Origin: Onchidella celtica | Taxonomy: Eukaryota > Mollusca > Gastropoda > Systellommatophora > Onchidiidae | Direction of reading: 5' to 3' | DNA length: 64,000 nt | Assembly: GCA_963931925.1 (NCBI GenBank) | Contig: OZ007581.1 | Span: 21,696,947-21,760,946, forward strand | Shown: in pieces, positions 1 to 13,500 of the stretch | How the letters are laid out: each line of letters opens with the position of its first letter | Numbering within the stretch: the first letter of the stretch is position 1 | Program-made: the position numbers and the translations under genes | The notes under the pieces: model-generated | Told to the model about the DNA's origin: nothing | Database searches by the model: none | Seen by the model: only the letters and a program-made list of their open reading frames with translations

Positions 1-3000
1 ATTTTCCTTCCTTAATTGATAATGGCATAATTTATGTTTCAGATGGAACTTATCTGAATCAGTGAATTTTAAAATAAGAAAATGAAAGACAAAAAGAAAC
101 AAAGATGAGCTCAATTAATATATTAGTACATTAAAAAAAATTTGAACAAAGTAACGTTGGAGGAAGTATAATTGACAGTGGCGGTAAAAATGTCAGTTTG
201 CCAAGGTTTTCAAATCTTTATTGCCAAACTGGTAGTTTTACAGACATGCGAAGAAAAGAGCGGGGATGATATAACCCGAAACGATTGCCAGCTTTTTTTT
301 TTTTTTATAAAGTCGGTTAATGCTTAAGCTCACCTTCCCGTGACCAACTTTTAGACTTTTTTTTTTTTTTAGATAATGTTTTTGACTTAGACACTTTTAG
401 GCAAAATTGTGCACAAATAACTAAAGATCGTTTTGTACCGGTTCATATCCACAATCTGTAGGTATAGATGATAAATGTCTTCCCATTCTGTTTATAAATG
501 CTGATATCATTGTCGGGGTTAAACAGGGCGAATCGACTGAAAAAAATCACAAGATGTTACTAAAGTGGTTCAAGTCTATGTGTTACAGGATTATAATCTA
601 CATTTACTATGTTTCTATATCAAATGGAGAGCGTTGCACAACTTGTGACTGGCTATGCCATTATATTCTTCACATCGAAATGTGAATATTTTCATTTCTC
701 TTCGAAGAGCTCAACAATGTGTCCAAAGAAAAACGGGAAACAAGATAGGCCGACTGGGTGGAAGGGTTGAAAAATGAGGAAAAATTGTTAGTGATCATTG
801 ACAGTTGGGATCAATAATGGACCCAGATTTCCTAAGGGTACAGGGATGTTGCAAAGTAACATGTCTGTGAGCATTCGTTAAGTTCTTCTTGTTCATTATC
901 GCCTCATAGAAAGGGATTTTCTTCCGTCCGTTACACATGTACCTCTATAAGTTTAGTGCAGTCAATCTTTGAGTTCTTCAGTGTATTTCCCCGTCACTAT
1001 TTGTAACTGAAGTGATATCAAATTCTTTTTTATGTCTTTGTAAAGTGTATGGTGTCATCTGCATTCGAGGTGCTCATTAGAGAAAACGACGATGCTTTAG
1101 CAAATTTCTGAGGAACATATTGAATACTGCTCAAGCATTTTTTGCCATTATCATGAATGTTTGATATTTTAACAGTAAAGCAAATAGTTTTTACACCCAT
1201 AAGAACAGAGACTTACTCATTGCCATGTACTTTACCAAAGTATTATACGTTTTGAGAATCCAAGTTTGGGACTCTCTGACGTTAAGTACCCACATTTCTT
1301 AACCGTTCTACGATTTGTTAATTTGTTTGATATTTTTATTGTTTAAATTTCTATCCTGTTACATTTTCTTTCTTGAAAAAGGTTTATTTACCGAAATTTG
1401 ATTTGTCTTTCTTTTTCATTTGCGTTTTATTGTGTCGTTTCTGTTTTATATTTTACTCGAGGCTTTGCAACACACAACTTTTTTTTTTTTGGTCACATTT
1501 TGACTTTGCTTCAAGTCTTGCTGAGACCACAAAGATATCTGAGTTCCGCGATGTAAGAAGTGAGCATGCCGTCCAAATATAATTCACAATGGCAGACCAT
1601 TTATCTTTTTGTGTAACTTCACACCTCACATATACATTAAATTTTCAAAAGCTGCGGCTCAGTGAACAAATACACAGTCAAAAGCGTACTATTTTCAAAA
1701 ACCATGTCATACCACTTTGCGCAAGATTGAAGAACGAACCTATTAAATTTAGGAATATTTAATAGCCTTGTTTTGCCCCCTCCCCTCTCCTTTTTGTTGT
1801 CCGGTGGGAATTGCTCAATATTTATTTCGGAGAAAGATTGAGATTTTTCCCCTCCCAGGAATGTCAGCCCAGTTTGCTCGATCATTGCCAGATATTATTG
1901 GTCCATATAACATTTGGACATGGTAATATTTCATTACCGCTGAAACGTATTTAGCACGTCCAGTATAGATGAACTTGTGTTTTTCAAGTCCAGACATTAA
2001 CATCACGGTATCTTACCCTTCACCTACCCTTCTATCTTCCCACTCATCATTAATTGTGTTTTTCCAAGCTTGTAAAATCAATGAAGTTTTTGTTTGTTTT
2101 GTGTTTCTGATTCTGGATTAACGGAACAACTAGATGTGTGTCCTCTTCAATGAGGTCATTGTCCTCCGCCAGTTTCTTATTCTTTCTGAAGCAAATTACT
2201 GGTAGCCGCACTGATGCTGTTCCATTTTACTATACGACCAAAAACAAAATGTAGACAAACCAGCCGTATTTTACTCTTCAATAACAAAAGCCTTTGTTCT
2301 GTAAACTGAATGCCCTCTATCATACCGAATGATAATCTGAAGCTTATGGAATGTTTTCATCGGTTCTTAGCTTTCAGTGAATGACTCTCTCTTGGAATTA
2401 TCATGGGTACCAATTTACCCTACGGCTTATATTATAAGCGCATTTGAAAATAAAGTAATGATTATGGTAATGTCCCCATCCGTGGATTTATTTTTCTATT
2501 ATTCTTTTCATAATCCATTGCCAACTGTTCAATTAAATTAAATCCCATGACAAAGGACGCTGGCACAAAAAAGAAGATTATAAGATTTTCTCTGTTCCTA
2601 TATTCGATTGAGATAGCTATATTTACGGCACCTCACAAAGTTATCACAACCTTTTATACTAGGTTGTTTCTGAAAACATCTCAGAATTATAAAGCTCGTA
2701 AAAATGTTTTCAGGGCTAACTGTGAAAAAGGAAAAGTGAAAAAAAAAAAAAAAAAAGCAAGTGAGGCAGGTTTTGTAAAGTTTTAGAAATCAGGCCTGAG
2801 ACAGCTCAGCTCTGTGATTTTTCTACTGCCTTAAAGAGGCACAAATCAAGACTGTTATTGTCAGAAAGCTTATCAAATGTATGGAAACGTATGAGTTTAC
2901 AGTCTCTATCTTAGTTGTGCTTGATGTTGTGTTTGGTGTTCTTTTTGTTTGTTTGTTTGTTAATGATGCTACTGACATATTTCATAAGTCCTGACGTACA

Positions 3001-3573
3001 TACCATTATAATTATGTCAATATAATGACAGTTGCCTGGTAAAGTTACAAAATTTGTCCTGTAGTTGGCCTCTTCTAAACATCATCTTCAACTAGAAGCA
3101 TGTTGATAAATGTTTTAAACATAACGCAATTAACTGTCTGCGTTGTGTAAATACAATACAGAGAGGGTCACCTTTAAGCAGTCTTTATTTATAATGCATG
3201 GAAATGGTACGGAATTACACAACACGGGTGTCTTGTGACTTAAACCTCCCCAATCTCTAATTTATTTCAAATAAAAAAATTGTGATGTAATTAATGACAA
3301 TTTTTCACATGGATTTGATGATGGTAGACGGAATATGATGAGAAAGCCGAGAGGATGATATAAATATATGTATATGATATAAATATAAATATGCATCAGG
3401 TCAAATTCCCAAATAATATTAGATGCCGACAGAAATTGCGCCTGGCATCCTCTTAATGAGAGCGGAACGCCCCAGAATACTGAATTTCATTTGTTTTCTT
3501 GATGTTGTTGTTTTCCAGATGGGTCTCACAGATAGATCAACGATAACATCCTTGCTTAGTGCAGGGTATGTTG
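1..3573. other. Non-coding AT-rich stretch
   Basis: I see no gene or RNA here. There are T-runs near 293-306 and 359-371, an A-run near 2739-2756 and a short (TTTG)n tract near 2947-2962. Open frames are short, low in complexity and unlike any family I know. Confidence 0.6.
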
Positions 3574-3981
3574 CTACTTAACTTCTTCTTGATCCATATT
3601 TAAAATACTAAGACTACCCACTGACGATATTGTGCTTAAGTCGAGGTGGTCATGAGCTGGTGTCGGAAGCAAGCACTCAGCACGGCTATTTTGGTCTTTG
3701 TAAACACAAGAAATCGCCAAGCCTTTCGCCGGCGACGGAGACATCAACCTTCTAACGATTTTTCTTACGAAAGCTCCCGAAACGTTGCTTTTGTGAGCGA
3801 CAAATGCCACACTGCACGCTGCCGTTGTTGTTTCGTATGTTTTTAACTTGCGGTATCTGCTGGCGTTAGAAGCGAACAAGCTCTGGAGTAATAGACGGTT
3901 CTTAGCATTACTGATCAAAGAGCTGTTGCTTTGGAGATGATGTCGGGAAGTACTGAACTGGTTCTTCGCATTATATGCCAC
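3574..3981 (-). other. Unrecognised open frame of 135 codons, no ATG start
   Basis: The minus-strand frame opens with GTG, not ATG, and runs to a TAG. Its composition (serine, arginine and leucine spread evenly, no simple repeat) is richer than the surrounding noise, and the GC content is higher than in the neighbouring DNA. I do not recognise the product. The missing ATG argues against a free-standing gene, so it could be an exon, a decayed transposon fragment or chance. No membrane segment, signal peptide or known motif is visible. The opposite strand also has a 66-codon open frame, which again suggests that base composition rather than selection keeps it open. Confidence 0.15.
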
Positions 3982-6860
3982 ATCAAGCCACTAGCACGGC
4001 AATTGATGCATCAGCTTCTCGAGTGAGGGTTTGAAAATGTATCACTTTTGTCAAAGTGTCCCATTCATACATGACGCGGATACTGAATTTACAAGAACAC
4101 TATCTGTCGATAAGCCACACGTTGAAAACTTCCAATATGAGGTCTGCCATTATTGCCATTTTTTAAAAATTGAAATGAATATTTCATTGGATCATAGAGC
4201 GTAGGCACACTTTGATATCACACATTCCTGAATGGGGCTCTGTTGCAGAGATGTACAGAGATGTGGAATGCGTTAAATCGTGTCCAGCAGAGATGCCAAA
4301 ACATATTATATTAGTTTATATCACTGGCCGAAAGGTAAATGCCACAGTCAATTGTGACGAAATGATTGCATCAGAACTTTTCTTTCTTTCTGAATTTTGA
4401 CAAAGGTAGTTAATTTTTACACGGTTCACTGCTGTGTTAATAAAAGTTGTTTTGGTTTGTTTTGTTTTGTTTTCTACTTGGCCCCCTTTTAGTGCAGGGG
4501 CCGTATTGGCCTGTGCTGGTCCAATGGCATGTAATGAATGAGATATGAAATATGCAATTATCCATGTACATCTTGTTTATAGTTTGCCTCAATTGAAAGA
4601 ATAAGCTATGCTTGAAAATTATGTGTGCGTTACCGGTGTCTGGTTTGAAACTAAACAGAACCTGGGCCCACTGTGAAGAGACGGCATGCATGATCCATCA
4701 GTGTAGTTGCATGAAACACTCAAAATAGGAATAATAGTGATAATTCCAAAAAAACTTTCGAAGGCTGGATAAGCATAGCATCCCAATATTTGCACGCGGC
4801 CCGATCAAAATCTCATCGCAGGTAGGATCTGGCTCGCGAGCCCTTGGTTGCTAACCTCTGGTTTAGAGCATGAAAGATGGCGGCGACAATGAAACTACTC
4901 TGGCACACCAACTTAGCCAGCAGGTGACGGAGAGGGTGCCGAGATACTTACATACATGTATACACAGTAAAAGCTATTAAAATATAAAAATACACAGTAA
5001 AAGCTGTTAAATAATAGTTATGGGGAAGTTGGAGGGGTAAGGGAGGAAATCACCAGACTTAATTTAAAGAAATGTCATTTTGATATCGACGTTTGCTTAT
5101 TCATTTTTTATTTTGTAATGGAAATTACACTGAAATGTGAGGTTAATTTTTCTTTGCCCTTTTCTTATTTGTTGGCCGTTAAATAAATGCTCAATTCATG
5201 GTCTATGTCCATGTTTATTAAAGTGTCAAAGCCTGGCTAGTCACAGAACAGTCCTAACGAAGAACAGTTCTAGGACTAATGCACAAGAAAGTGTTAGACC
5301 TTGAAATATTGCGGGACACGCGATAATCATTATTTTCTTTACCTTGAGATGAATAGTAACTTGCGTTCTTCTCAAATTTTGTTCCAACACAATACAGGTA
5401 TATAACAAAACGGAACGTTTTAGGATGAAATCAACACATGGACATATGGGAACGGAATAGTTGTGTGTGTGTATGTGTGTGCCCGTGTTTGTGTTTTCTG
5501 GGGAAAGGGGTGGGGGTGAGGTGGCGTAGATCCTGGCGCTTTCTCATTTGAATTTCAAAGTGTTCTTCAACAAAACAAATGAAATTTCTCAGCATTTAGC
5601 AGCCAACTTAGCAGAATTCTCTTCCACTTAGAATTCAATTAGCGGAGTGAAATTTTATAATGAAGCTGATGTGAGCACTTATTCGGAGCACACACCGCAT
5701 GGTAAATGTCAACTGCCTTTTTTTTTTTTTTCTCAAATGTCTAAATGTAACTTTTCCCGACATAAAACAACAACGACGAACAAACAAAACTCCAGCTCTG
5801 ATATCACAAAGGAAATGTATGTTTCGATCATGCAAGAATTCAGCTTAATGTCTGCGGATACCAGGATGGTCAACCATCAATTTCTGCCATACGTGGCCAT
5901 AGGTTGCATCTTGATCTGAACGCTTTGTTCTCTTGCAATTTTCATTCTGGTCTGATAATATACACTGGTAGCCTTTTCTTAGAACAGAAGATTCATCAGA
6001 CATCGACAAAAGAGTCCTCGTGTTATGTAGTTGGTGGTCCATAGTACCGTTCCTTCTCTGATTATTCGTTGTAAAAAAAACAAAACCACAAAACAAGTGG
6101 GCATCATCTTCAAAGTTACTTGAAGTCCCATTCTTTTTAAAAGAAATTGTATTCCTTAAATGTCAAAACTTTGCATCTCGTTGCTGAAAGGTGACAGTTT
6201 TCCCCTTGTCTTCTTGCCTTCTGGATGGCATTTCTATTGGATCTGTTTTCAGGCTTACTAAAAAAAAAGAAATAGCAACAAAAGATCATACTTTTTTTTG
6301 TATTTGCGACTCCATTGTTTTTTAAAGGTAAATAACTGCAGTGATCAGTAAATATCTAAATCTTTTCTTGTACATGTAAATGATTGGAAATGTTGAAACT
6401 GTGAGATATCGAATCTTTGAAATCATGTTCTTCATCCCATCTCCAATTTCCCACGTGTAGTTATGGAATGTTAAGCCAGACTTTTGAATTACCTATGTGT
6501 ATGTCATTATTCATCCACAAATACCCTATGCGTGTAATGTTCATGTGGCAATTTCTTCCTCCATACCAGATCAGCTCAGTCCCCCCTGCATCGTTAAATA
6601 GTTTTTGTTTTTCTTTCTCCTGCTATTTCTCCCCCTTTTATCTCAGATATTAATTGTCTGTTCTGCTTGAAGTGGAATTGGTTGCAAATAAAGAAATGAT
6701 GCAAAAATGGTCTTCCCTATTGTTCTGTATGTTTGGGAGTAAGTTAGTGTTGCCTGCGTTTGTATGTTTACATTCTATGTTTACAAAGCTTTGTATGTTT
6801 TTTTTGTTAAAGTAGTGTGTGGAAGAGAGGGACTGACGGAATCTTAATTAGCAGTACTAG

Positions 6861-6863
<3 letters not shown>
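3982..6863. other. Non-coding stretch with minor short repeats
   Basis: No gene seen. It contains a (GTTTT)n tract near 4447-4473, a two-copy repeat of about 20 bp built on TACACAGTAAAAGCT near 4960-5010, and a GT-rich patch near 5462-5483. Confidence 0.55.

Positions 6864-6904
<41 letters not shown>
6864..6904. repeat. (GA)n microsatellite
   Basis: About 20 uninterrupted GA units on the plus strand. It is a pure dinucleotide run with no coding meaning. Confidence 0.97.
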
Positions 6905-6907
<3 letters not shown>

Positions 6908-8077
6908 TTAGGATTTTTTCGCAGCCTTTACATTTAGATTGACAATTGTAAATCACTGCATCCCCTGTTTATTTAATATATTTTATGTCATGCCAAACAA
7001 GGACAAAATAGAAAATGGCTACAAGTGGAAATGAAGGCAAAGCTTTAATACTATTTCACCAGAGGAAGGCACACCCCGTAGTCAAAAAGAAAGGAAATGG
7101 TGGTAGCAGAGTTTATAGTCCCTAGTCTGATTGATTAATGGGTGAGCCCACAAATCTAGCACGCGCAACCAAATGCCAAACCGTCTAAGTAACTTCCGGT
7201 CATAATAAAAGGGTCAATTGAGTTGTTTCCCTTATTTCTGGGCTGCATTCATTGCCATTTAAGTAGTTTATTGCCTCAGAATAACCGCATAGGTCGCAAA
7301 GTAAATTAGTACTAACGTGGGTTGCCTTCAGCTAATATTATTAACTTCCTCAGCGCTTTATAGTAGAGTCATGATGGTCATTTGTCTCGAGCTGACTAAG
7401 TCTGGTACTGACTACAGTTTATTCACTTAGCTTCGCTTTATTGGTTTATTCTACGCTCGACGGTGTGTTCATATAGAATTCCACTACAGGTTTCAGGTCA
7501 AACTGCGGATCTATTCGGTGTTGCCACACAACTCTACCTTCTAGTCAAGACAGACAACATAAATGATTAGCAGCACTCTGGTGCAATCATTTCTCGCTCA
7601 GATTGAGAAAAGAAAAGAGATGAGAATGGCATCCACATGGATAAGGCCAAATTTGGAATCACTGGCTCCCACTTTCCTTCCCTATAACAACAGTGGGAAA
7701 TAGAACAACAAATGAGATCCACTGATCAGTTGGAAGCCCTCAGATATTTATCATGTCCTCCCTAATGTTTGTGCCTTCTTTGCTTTTCTTATTTTGAAGC
7801 AGCCCAACACATTGAATTGCTGTTTCGTTATTTTCTTTTTCTTTCTGTACCAACATCATTTCCCTCAAGATACATGGTGATGGTTAAATCGCTACTCAGT
7901 TAACATGGCTAACAAGGTGCTTTAGACCTACATTCAACGAAAGAAAACAGCTCAGTAAAACTTAGACAAGGCATGCAATATACCGCGCCAGCACTCTCTC
8001 CATGTCCCACTCGCACACACAAATACGTTATATTTGAGATATATCATCCATCTAATAGATTTTATCTCGAACGATAG

Positions 8078-8080
<3 letters not shown>
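6905..8080. other. Non-coding stretch
   Basis: No gene, repeat or RNA that I can support. Confidence 0.55.

Positions 8081-8114
<34 letters not shown>
8081..8114. repeat. (GA)n microsatellite
   Basis: About 17 uninterrupted GA units. The Leu/Ser-rich frame read through it on the minus strand is an artefact of the repeat. Confidence 0.97.
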
Positions 8115-8118
<4 letters not shown>

Positions 8119-8652
8119 TTTTTGGCTTCAGTAACAAATGAGGTCATTACGCGAATGTTGACATTTTCAGCTGTGGAAGAATGGCCAGTTTTCTCCCCTT
8201 TAAAGCAAGGCGGTCTGTTACTCCAAATGAGTTTCGGCCCTTGGAAAATTGAGTGTGCTTGATAGAAAAGGGAAGAAAATCAAGGAGAACGGGTGGCTGA
8301 AGCAGACAAATTAATGATACAATCACACCTTGGCCATGCGAAAAGTTTCCAAACCTTAAAACCCCAGCCAAATAATGGAGATTTTCCATCTCGCACTTCA
8401 TTCTAAATTAAGGAATACATATTCGTAATTTCACGTGTTCTCCTGATCAAGCTATGATGTGATCAAGCTTGTGCAAGAGACTGCACAGAGTGTAGTTCAT
8501 AACTCTCCAATTCGAGATGTAAAATAACATCTGAACCAGCTGAAACTGGGTCAGTATTTTACGTGTTTGGTTTTGGACCAGTTGAGCCGATGACCATTTC
8601 ACAATAATTACTCTTGGTGATGGCCAGCACGTGTTGCCGGTACGCTTTCTTT
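8115..8652. other. Non-coding stretch
   Basis: No supported feature. Minus-strand frames that run through here are open mainly because of the tetranucleotide repeat next to it. Confidence 0.5.
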
Positions 8653-8890
8653 TCTCTAATTCTAAATCGAGAGCGAGAGAGACAGGCAGACAGTCAGACA
8701 GGCAGACAATCAGACAGCAGGCATACAGAATGACAGATAGGCAGAGTGACAGACAAACAGACAGGCAGGCACCCAGATAAGCACTAGACAGACAGGGAGG
8801 CAGGCAGGCAGACAGACAGACAGCAAGAAGACAGAAAGTCAGGCAAAGCAAGCAGGCAGGTAGGTAGGCACACGGGCAGACAGACAGGGA
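8653..8890. repeat. Degenerate (CAGA/CAGG)n tetranucleotide array
   Basis: The left flank TCTAATTCTAAATCGAGAG leads into a run of CAGA, CAGG and CAGT tetranucleotides with many substitutions, so this is an old, eroded array. Its first roughly 80 bp match the locus at 9,238-9,357, including the flank and an internal CAATCAGACAGCAGGCA block. The Cys/Leu-rich peptide encoded on the minus strand is simply this repeat translated. Confidence 0.92.
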
Positions 8891-9237
8891 TGAACATTTC
8901 ATATTTAAAACATTAATAGGCGTTATTTCATGACGTGGCAGTTCTTCACTCCCGTCAGACCTAGGGCGGACAAACTGATATCTAATTCGCGACTTTGAAT
9001 AGGTGTCTAATACGCTGCGGTTTCGCCCCGGCGACTCTGTGTCCTCAGCGAACTTTTGCATTAAGCTCTCGTGTGTGACTTGTGTAGCTATCCAGATCTC
9101 ACTAGGGGACACGCTGAGAGCAGTGGTCAGTTTAGCCCTGCAGTTACCTACATGATTATGTTCCGGCCTTGTGCCGTTATGTTGTAATTTGTTACAACGC
9201 TCGATTGGTCTAATTTGTTGTTCATGGCGTCTTAATA
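8891..9237. other. Spacer between two related tetranucleotide arrays
   Basis: Unique-looking sequence with no gene. The arrays on either side share a flank, so the spacer may have been part of a local duplication event. Confidence 0.45.
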
Positions 9238-9357
9238 TAATTTCTAATTCTAAATCGAGAGAGAGAGAGAGAGACAGAGATAGACAGACAGACAGACAGA
9301 CAATCAGACAGCAGGCAGACAGACAGAAAGGTAATCAGACAGCAGGCAGACAGAATG
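9238..9357. repeat. (GA)n/(GACA)n array, twin of the 8.65 kb locus
   Basis: It begins with the same TCTAATTCTAAATCGAGAG flank as the array at 8,653, then (GA)n, (GACA)n and two CAATCAGACAGCAGGCA-like blocks, and ends in CAGAATGA like the earlier locus. Confidence 0.92.
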
Positions 9358-10514
9358 ATTAATTACAATGATTGTTTTATTTTCCAGCATAACATTGGTG
9401 TTTTTTTTCTTTTTATCAATTTCAAGCATTTGATATACAGCCATGATGCCTTATGGAAATAAATTTATTCTTTATACCGAAGATTTACTCAAATATGCAA
9501 GGTTTTATATAATGTAAGACTGAAGAAACATTTAACTGTGTGAGGTTTTATATAATGTGAAATGAACTGCCTCGAAGGCGACATAGATGTTTCAACATAC
9601 TTTTCCCTTTTTACCTATTTACGTATAACAATATTGATATATTGGTAGGGTAACTATGTACAGGGCAAACCTGGGTAAATTAAAGACAGGCAGACAAACA
9701 AAACAACAACCACAGAAAAAAACAAACTAGTCCAACTTAAACTTTTAACGGAACTGATTTAAATACGTCGTGATACTTTCATGACTAAAGATGGGCAGGA
9801 TATGAAAAGTTTATTGGTTTCGCTCATTTTCTACAGTCACTAGGAGTGGCAGGCACATTTCAGTCATTTCCTAAGCACACCCTTGGGATTTCATAGTGGA
9901 AATGTGAGAATCAGTGTGACGTCTTAATATAATAGTGTTGTAAGTTTCCCGGGCCAACGGCTAGAAAGGCCAATAACAAATGGAGTGCAAAGTTCCAGCA
10001 GTATCCTCATGTAAAACCAATCCAATGCGACTAATACAATGCGTATGTTAAAATAAGTTTCGTTCAGCCCAGTCATCAGAAGCTCATAATAATTATATCT
10101 GTAAATGTATACCTAAATTGTTTTCTTGTGTTCACGAGACAGTTGTGAATAAAAACAATTTTCAGATAAATTAAACATATGAGAACAAGAAAGCGGGACA
10201 ATAATTTCATGCGAAAGAGAAACTCTTGCTCAGAGCTTTCCATGCCTTCAAAAGAAGGGTGTTAGTGTCACATATTCCAAGTTTTTTTATTTTAAGTTAG
10301 CATTGAGACATGTCAGCACAGCATTGTCTGTACATTATTGTGAGGGTATTGTGCGAGATTCCTGGTTCAACGTGAAGAAAGTGGCGAGGCCGATTTTCAT
10401 GAAAATTTCATCAGTGGAACGTTAGTCAAATAGTTTTCAGGCTGCAGATTCCGTACTCGATAGTGTGCTAGTGCAGGTGCACTTCTCTCTGCAGTCAAAG
10501 CTTTTATTGTAGTC

Positions 10515-10518
<4 letters not shown>
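9358..10518. other. Non-coding stretch with short direct repeats
   Basis: No gene. A 17 bp string (AGGTTTTATATAATGT plus one base) occurs twice about 50 bp apart near 9,500-9,560. A roughly 38 bp string at 9,783-9,820 has a diverged direct copy at 10,663-10,702. Confidence 0.5.
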
Positions 10519-10573
<55 letters not shown>

Positions 10574-10593
10574 CTCTCTCTCTCTGTCTCTCT
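10519..10593. repeat. (CT)n microsatellite with CTGT interruptions
   Basis: A long pure (CT)n run followed by shorter runs broken by single G or C insertions. It produces an Arg/Glu frame on the minus strand that is not a gene. Confidence 0.96.
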
Positions 10594-13500
10594 AATGGTT
10601 TTCTTTTAAATAAATGATGATTTAAAAAAAAATAAAAAATCAGAGCCTTTGCCACTGTCAATAATTAAAGATGGGTAGGATATAAAATTTTTTTATTGGT
10701 TTAAATCTAGAAGTTACAGTGTGCTGGGCAGGGAATGTCCGGTGATATAACAATGGATGGTGCAAATTTAATACTACCTCCTCCAAAGTTTTAAAAAAAA
10801 TTTATCTTTTCATCTTCCAACTTTAGAAGAAGAATTGCAGCCAATATTACAGCATGAAGCATGTGTAAGCCGTCCTTATATTTCAAAGGAACCATAATCA
10901 TGCTCATCAAATCGGACGGCTATGCCCCCCCCCCCCCATCCCCAACCCTAGAACGTTAACCCAACACTGCCCCTTCTGTCAATCTAAACTTAGCGTCAGC
11001 TGGACGTGAAATCAACAACAGTAATATTTTGTATGTGTGTGAAATGATGAAACAACTGTGTAACCGTAATAAAATGATGTAAAAAATCATGGGTTGCATG
11101 GTTATCGAATGTATGGTATGTCAGAGGACAGTTAACGGGTATTTCATAATTATATAGAAATCTCCTGGTCCTTGACATGCTGTGAATCCTTCTGAGACAT
11201 ACTGAGCAACTTTTTCTGAGATTCCCTGTGCTGTTGTTGGTGGAAAAGAACCAGATACTGTAAACTATACTTAAATTTTCTCCGGCAGTTTAGATGCAGG
11301 TGGCTAAATACAGTAAGAAATTTTAATTATCCTTTCATGGGGAACAACTTAATACTATGCAGAACATTCTAGTCTGTCTAGGATTATTTTCAGGGGTCAA
11401 CTCCTGTCTCATTCCTTCATGTTAGAGAATGGTAGAGTGGCACAACATGGCGTTCATCAGGTGAGCAGAAGCTTGGGGGAGACAGAACATTTAGAAAGTA
11501 ATCCAGATAATGCTCCGCCTAACTGAGGCACATACACTTTAATCGCCTCACAATTTCTCCGAACAAAATGGTATCCCGTGGCAGTGGATGCACTTGAGTA
11601 TGGATCACATTCCGCTCTGAAATAAAGGCAGTAACTTGAAAATTGGACATAATAATATGTAGAAGCCCAGTTAGTAGTAGTCTAGATTTCAGAAACACCA
11701 ACGTTTAATTTTATCAAGGGGTAATGATAAACAATTAAGATAATTATATAGTTTAACCATATCTTTGATTCATGTTCAATGTGGTGTTGCACGCTTATAA
11801 TGCAAACACATTCTATGGTCAGCAAATTTAATAAGTAATTTTGTTATTTAGCAAGAGTGACTGGTGAACAACTACAAAACCAAATCAAGAACACCAAACA
11901 ACGAATAAACAAACAAGATGGATTTCATCGACATGTTGCAATAATACAACAGTGTTCACAGACGTTGATTATAAAAGAAACCAGCCGAAAAAAGGTCATC
12001 GGGATAAAATGCCATCTCAAACAAATGAATATTGATATAATTTTTTTTTTCTGATGGCGGAAAAAAAGTGAAAGACAACCAGGACATTAATAACGATGAT
12101 GTTGTTTTCACCTGGTTGAACTTGGAGAACTAGAACTGAATGTTAAAGATTCTGTCTCTTAAGTTAGGAGTAAAAAAAAAATATCAACACGGATTTTGGG
12201 GGGGGGGGGGGCAGTTTAATGTTATTGTTTTTGTCAACATTTCTTACTAGCATACTGCACTTGTGGGATGTGACACAGATTAAAAGTTTAACTCTTTCTG
12301 GGAGTGACATGGACTTATTGGAGAAATTGAAAACAAAGAAGAAAGACATTAAATGATGAACACAAAAACAGAATAAAAACAAAAAGATTCAATATATTAA
12401 TCTACTCAGCGAAAAAAAAAACACCAACAGAACAAAAGGGGGCATCTATGAGTTTCACGTCGGAAGCGACAAGGATTATTATTTATGAAATCTTGTAGAG
12501 TCAACGGCGAAACTGTGGTTTGATAGGTAAGAATCTTCTCTCGGACTATATCAAGTGCTGCATCGAAGAAAACGGTGGCTTTTAGCTATTATAGATATCT
12601 CAAGAGCATTGACACTGTCACCGGTTGCTTTCTTTTTTCGTCCAGTTACAGGAAATAATATAAACATAGAAGAATAGGTCATCATTTAACATACGAAGTT
12701 AAACTATTACTCATCCTTGAACTGACTTTATGCTAATAAAATAATGAGTCTGGGCACCGTCGTCTTCTGAAAAAGGCCGCATCTAAACATGCGAAGTTAT
12801 AAATAAATAAATAAATAATACCAGTACAGAAATAGACTTGCTAAACGAATGCTTCAGATGACTTTATGTACAAGGACAGATAGGACGGGTGATTTTGGCG
12901 TCACTAAAGGCCGACAAGGCATCAAATGCCACAGAAAGTGAATCGATTCAAATCAGTACCAAACCATTCCTTCACACCATTCTTCCGCACCCGCTAGGGT
13001 TTCTTGCGGAGTACTATTATAGCAACTCCGCCTCCTAGAATGGACTGGGTATCTAACTGACTGTGACAGGTGAGTGTCTCAGGAAATTTGTCACAGTTCT
13101 GGCAATGCTCAGACAAAATCAGATATATTATTTAAAAATGGCATTATGAATATAGTCTCACATCTAGAGAAAGAAAATCTGTGGAACTGACACGAAAAGA
13201 AGGCTAGAAGATTGAGATTTTTAAAAAAAAAGGAGAAAGAAGGGTTTCAAAAATGGATTTAGAGACCAAATGGAGAAAACCAAAAGTCGATATCTGCTAT
13301 GTTGAATGGCATTTGCGATATCAGAAATAATGTTGAATATCAAAGGTAGTGGAGGTACAGACAAAACAACTACATTATCATACACGTCTACAGTTAGTTT
13401 ATTGTCTGTGGTTGGGCGTGATATTCCTTCAGGTCCTGTTGGAGACTCAAATACTCACAACTGAAACTGATTGTGTGAAAAAAATGTAAATGGCACTAAA

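Noticed and set aside
8447..9112. 221-codon Cys/Leu-rich minus-strand frame
   Set aside because: The middle is the CAGA/CAGG array, the start is GTG, and the ends have no recognisable domain.
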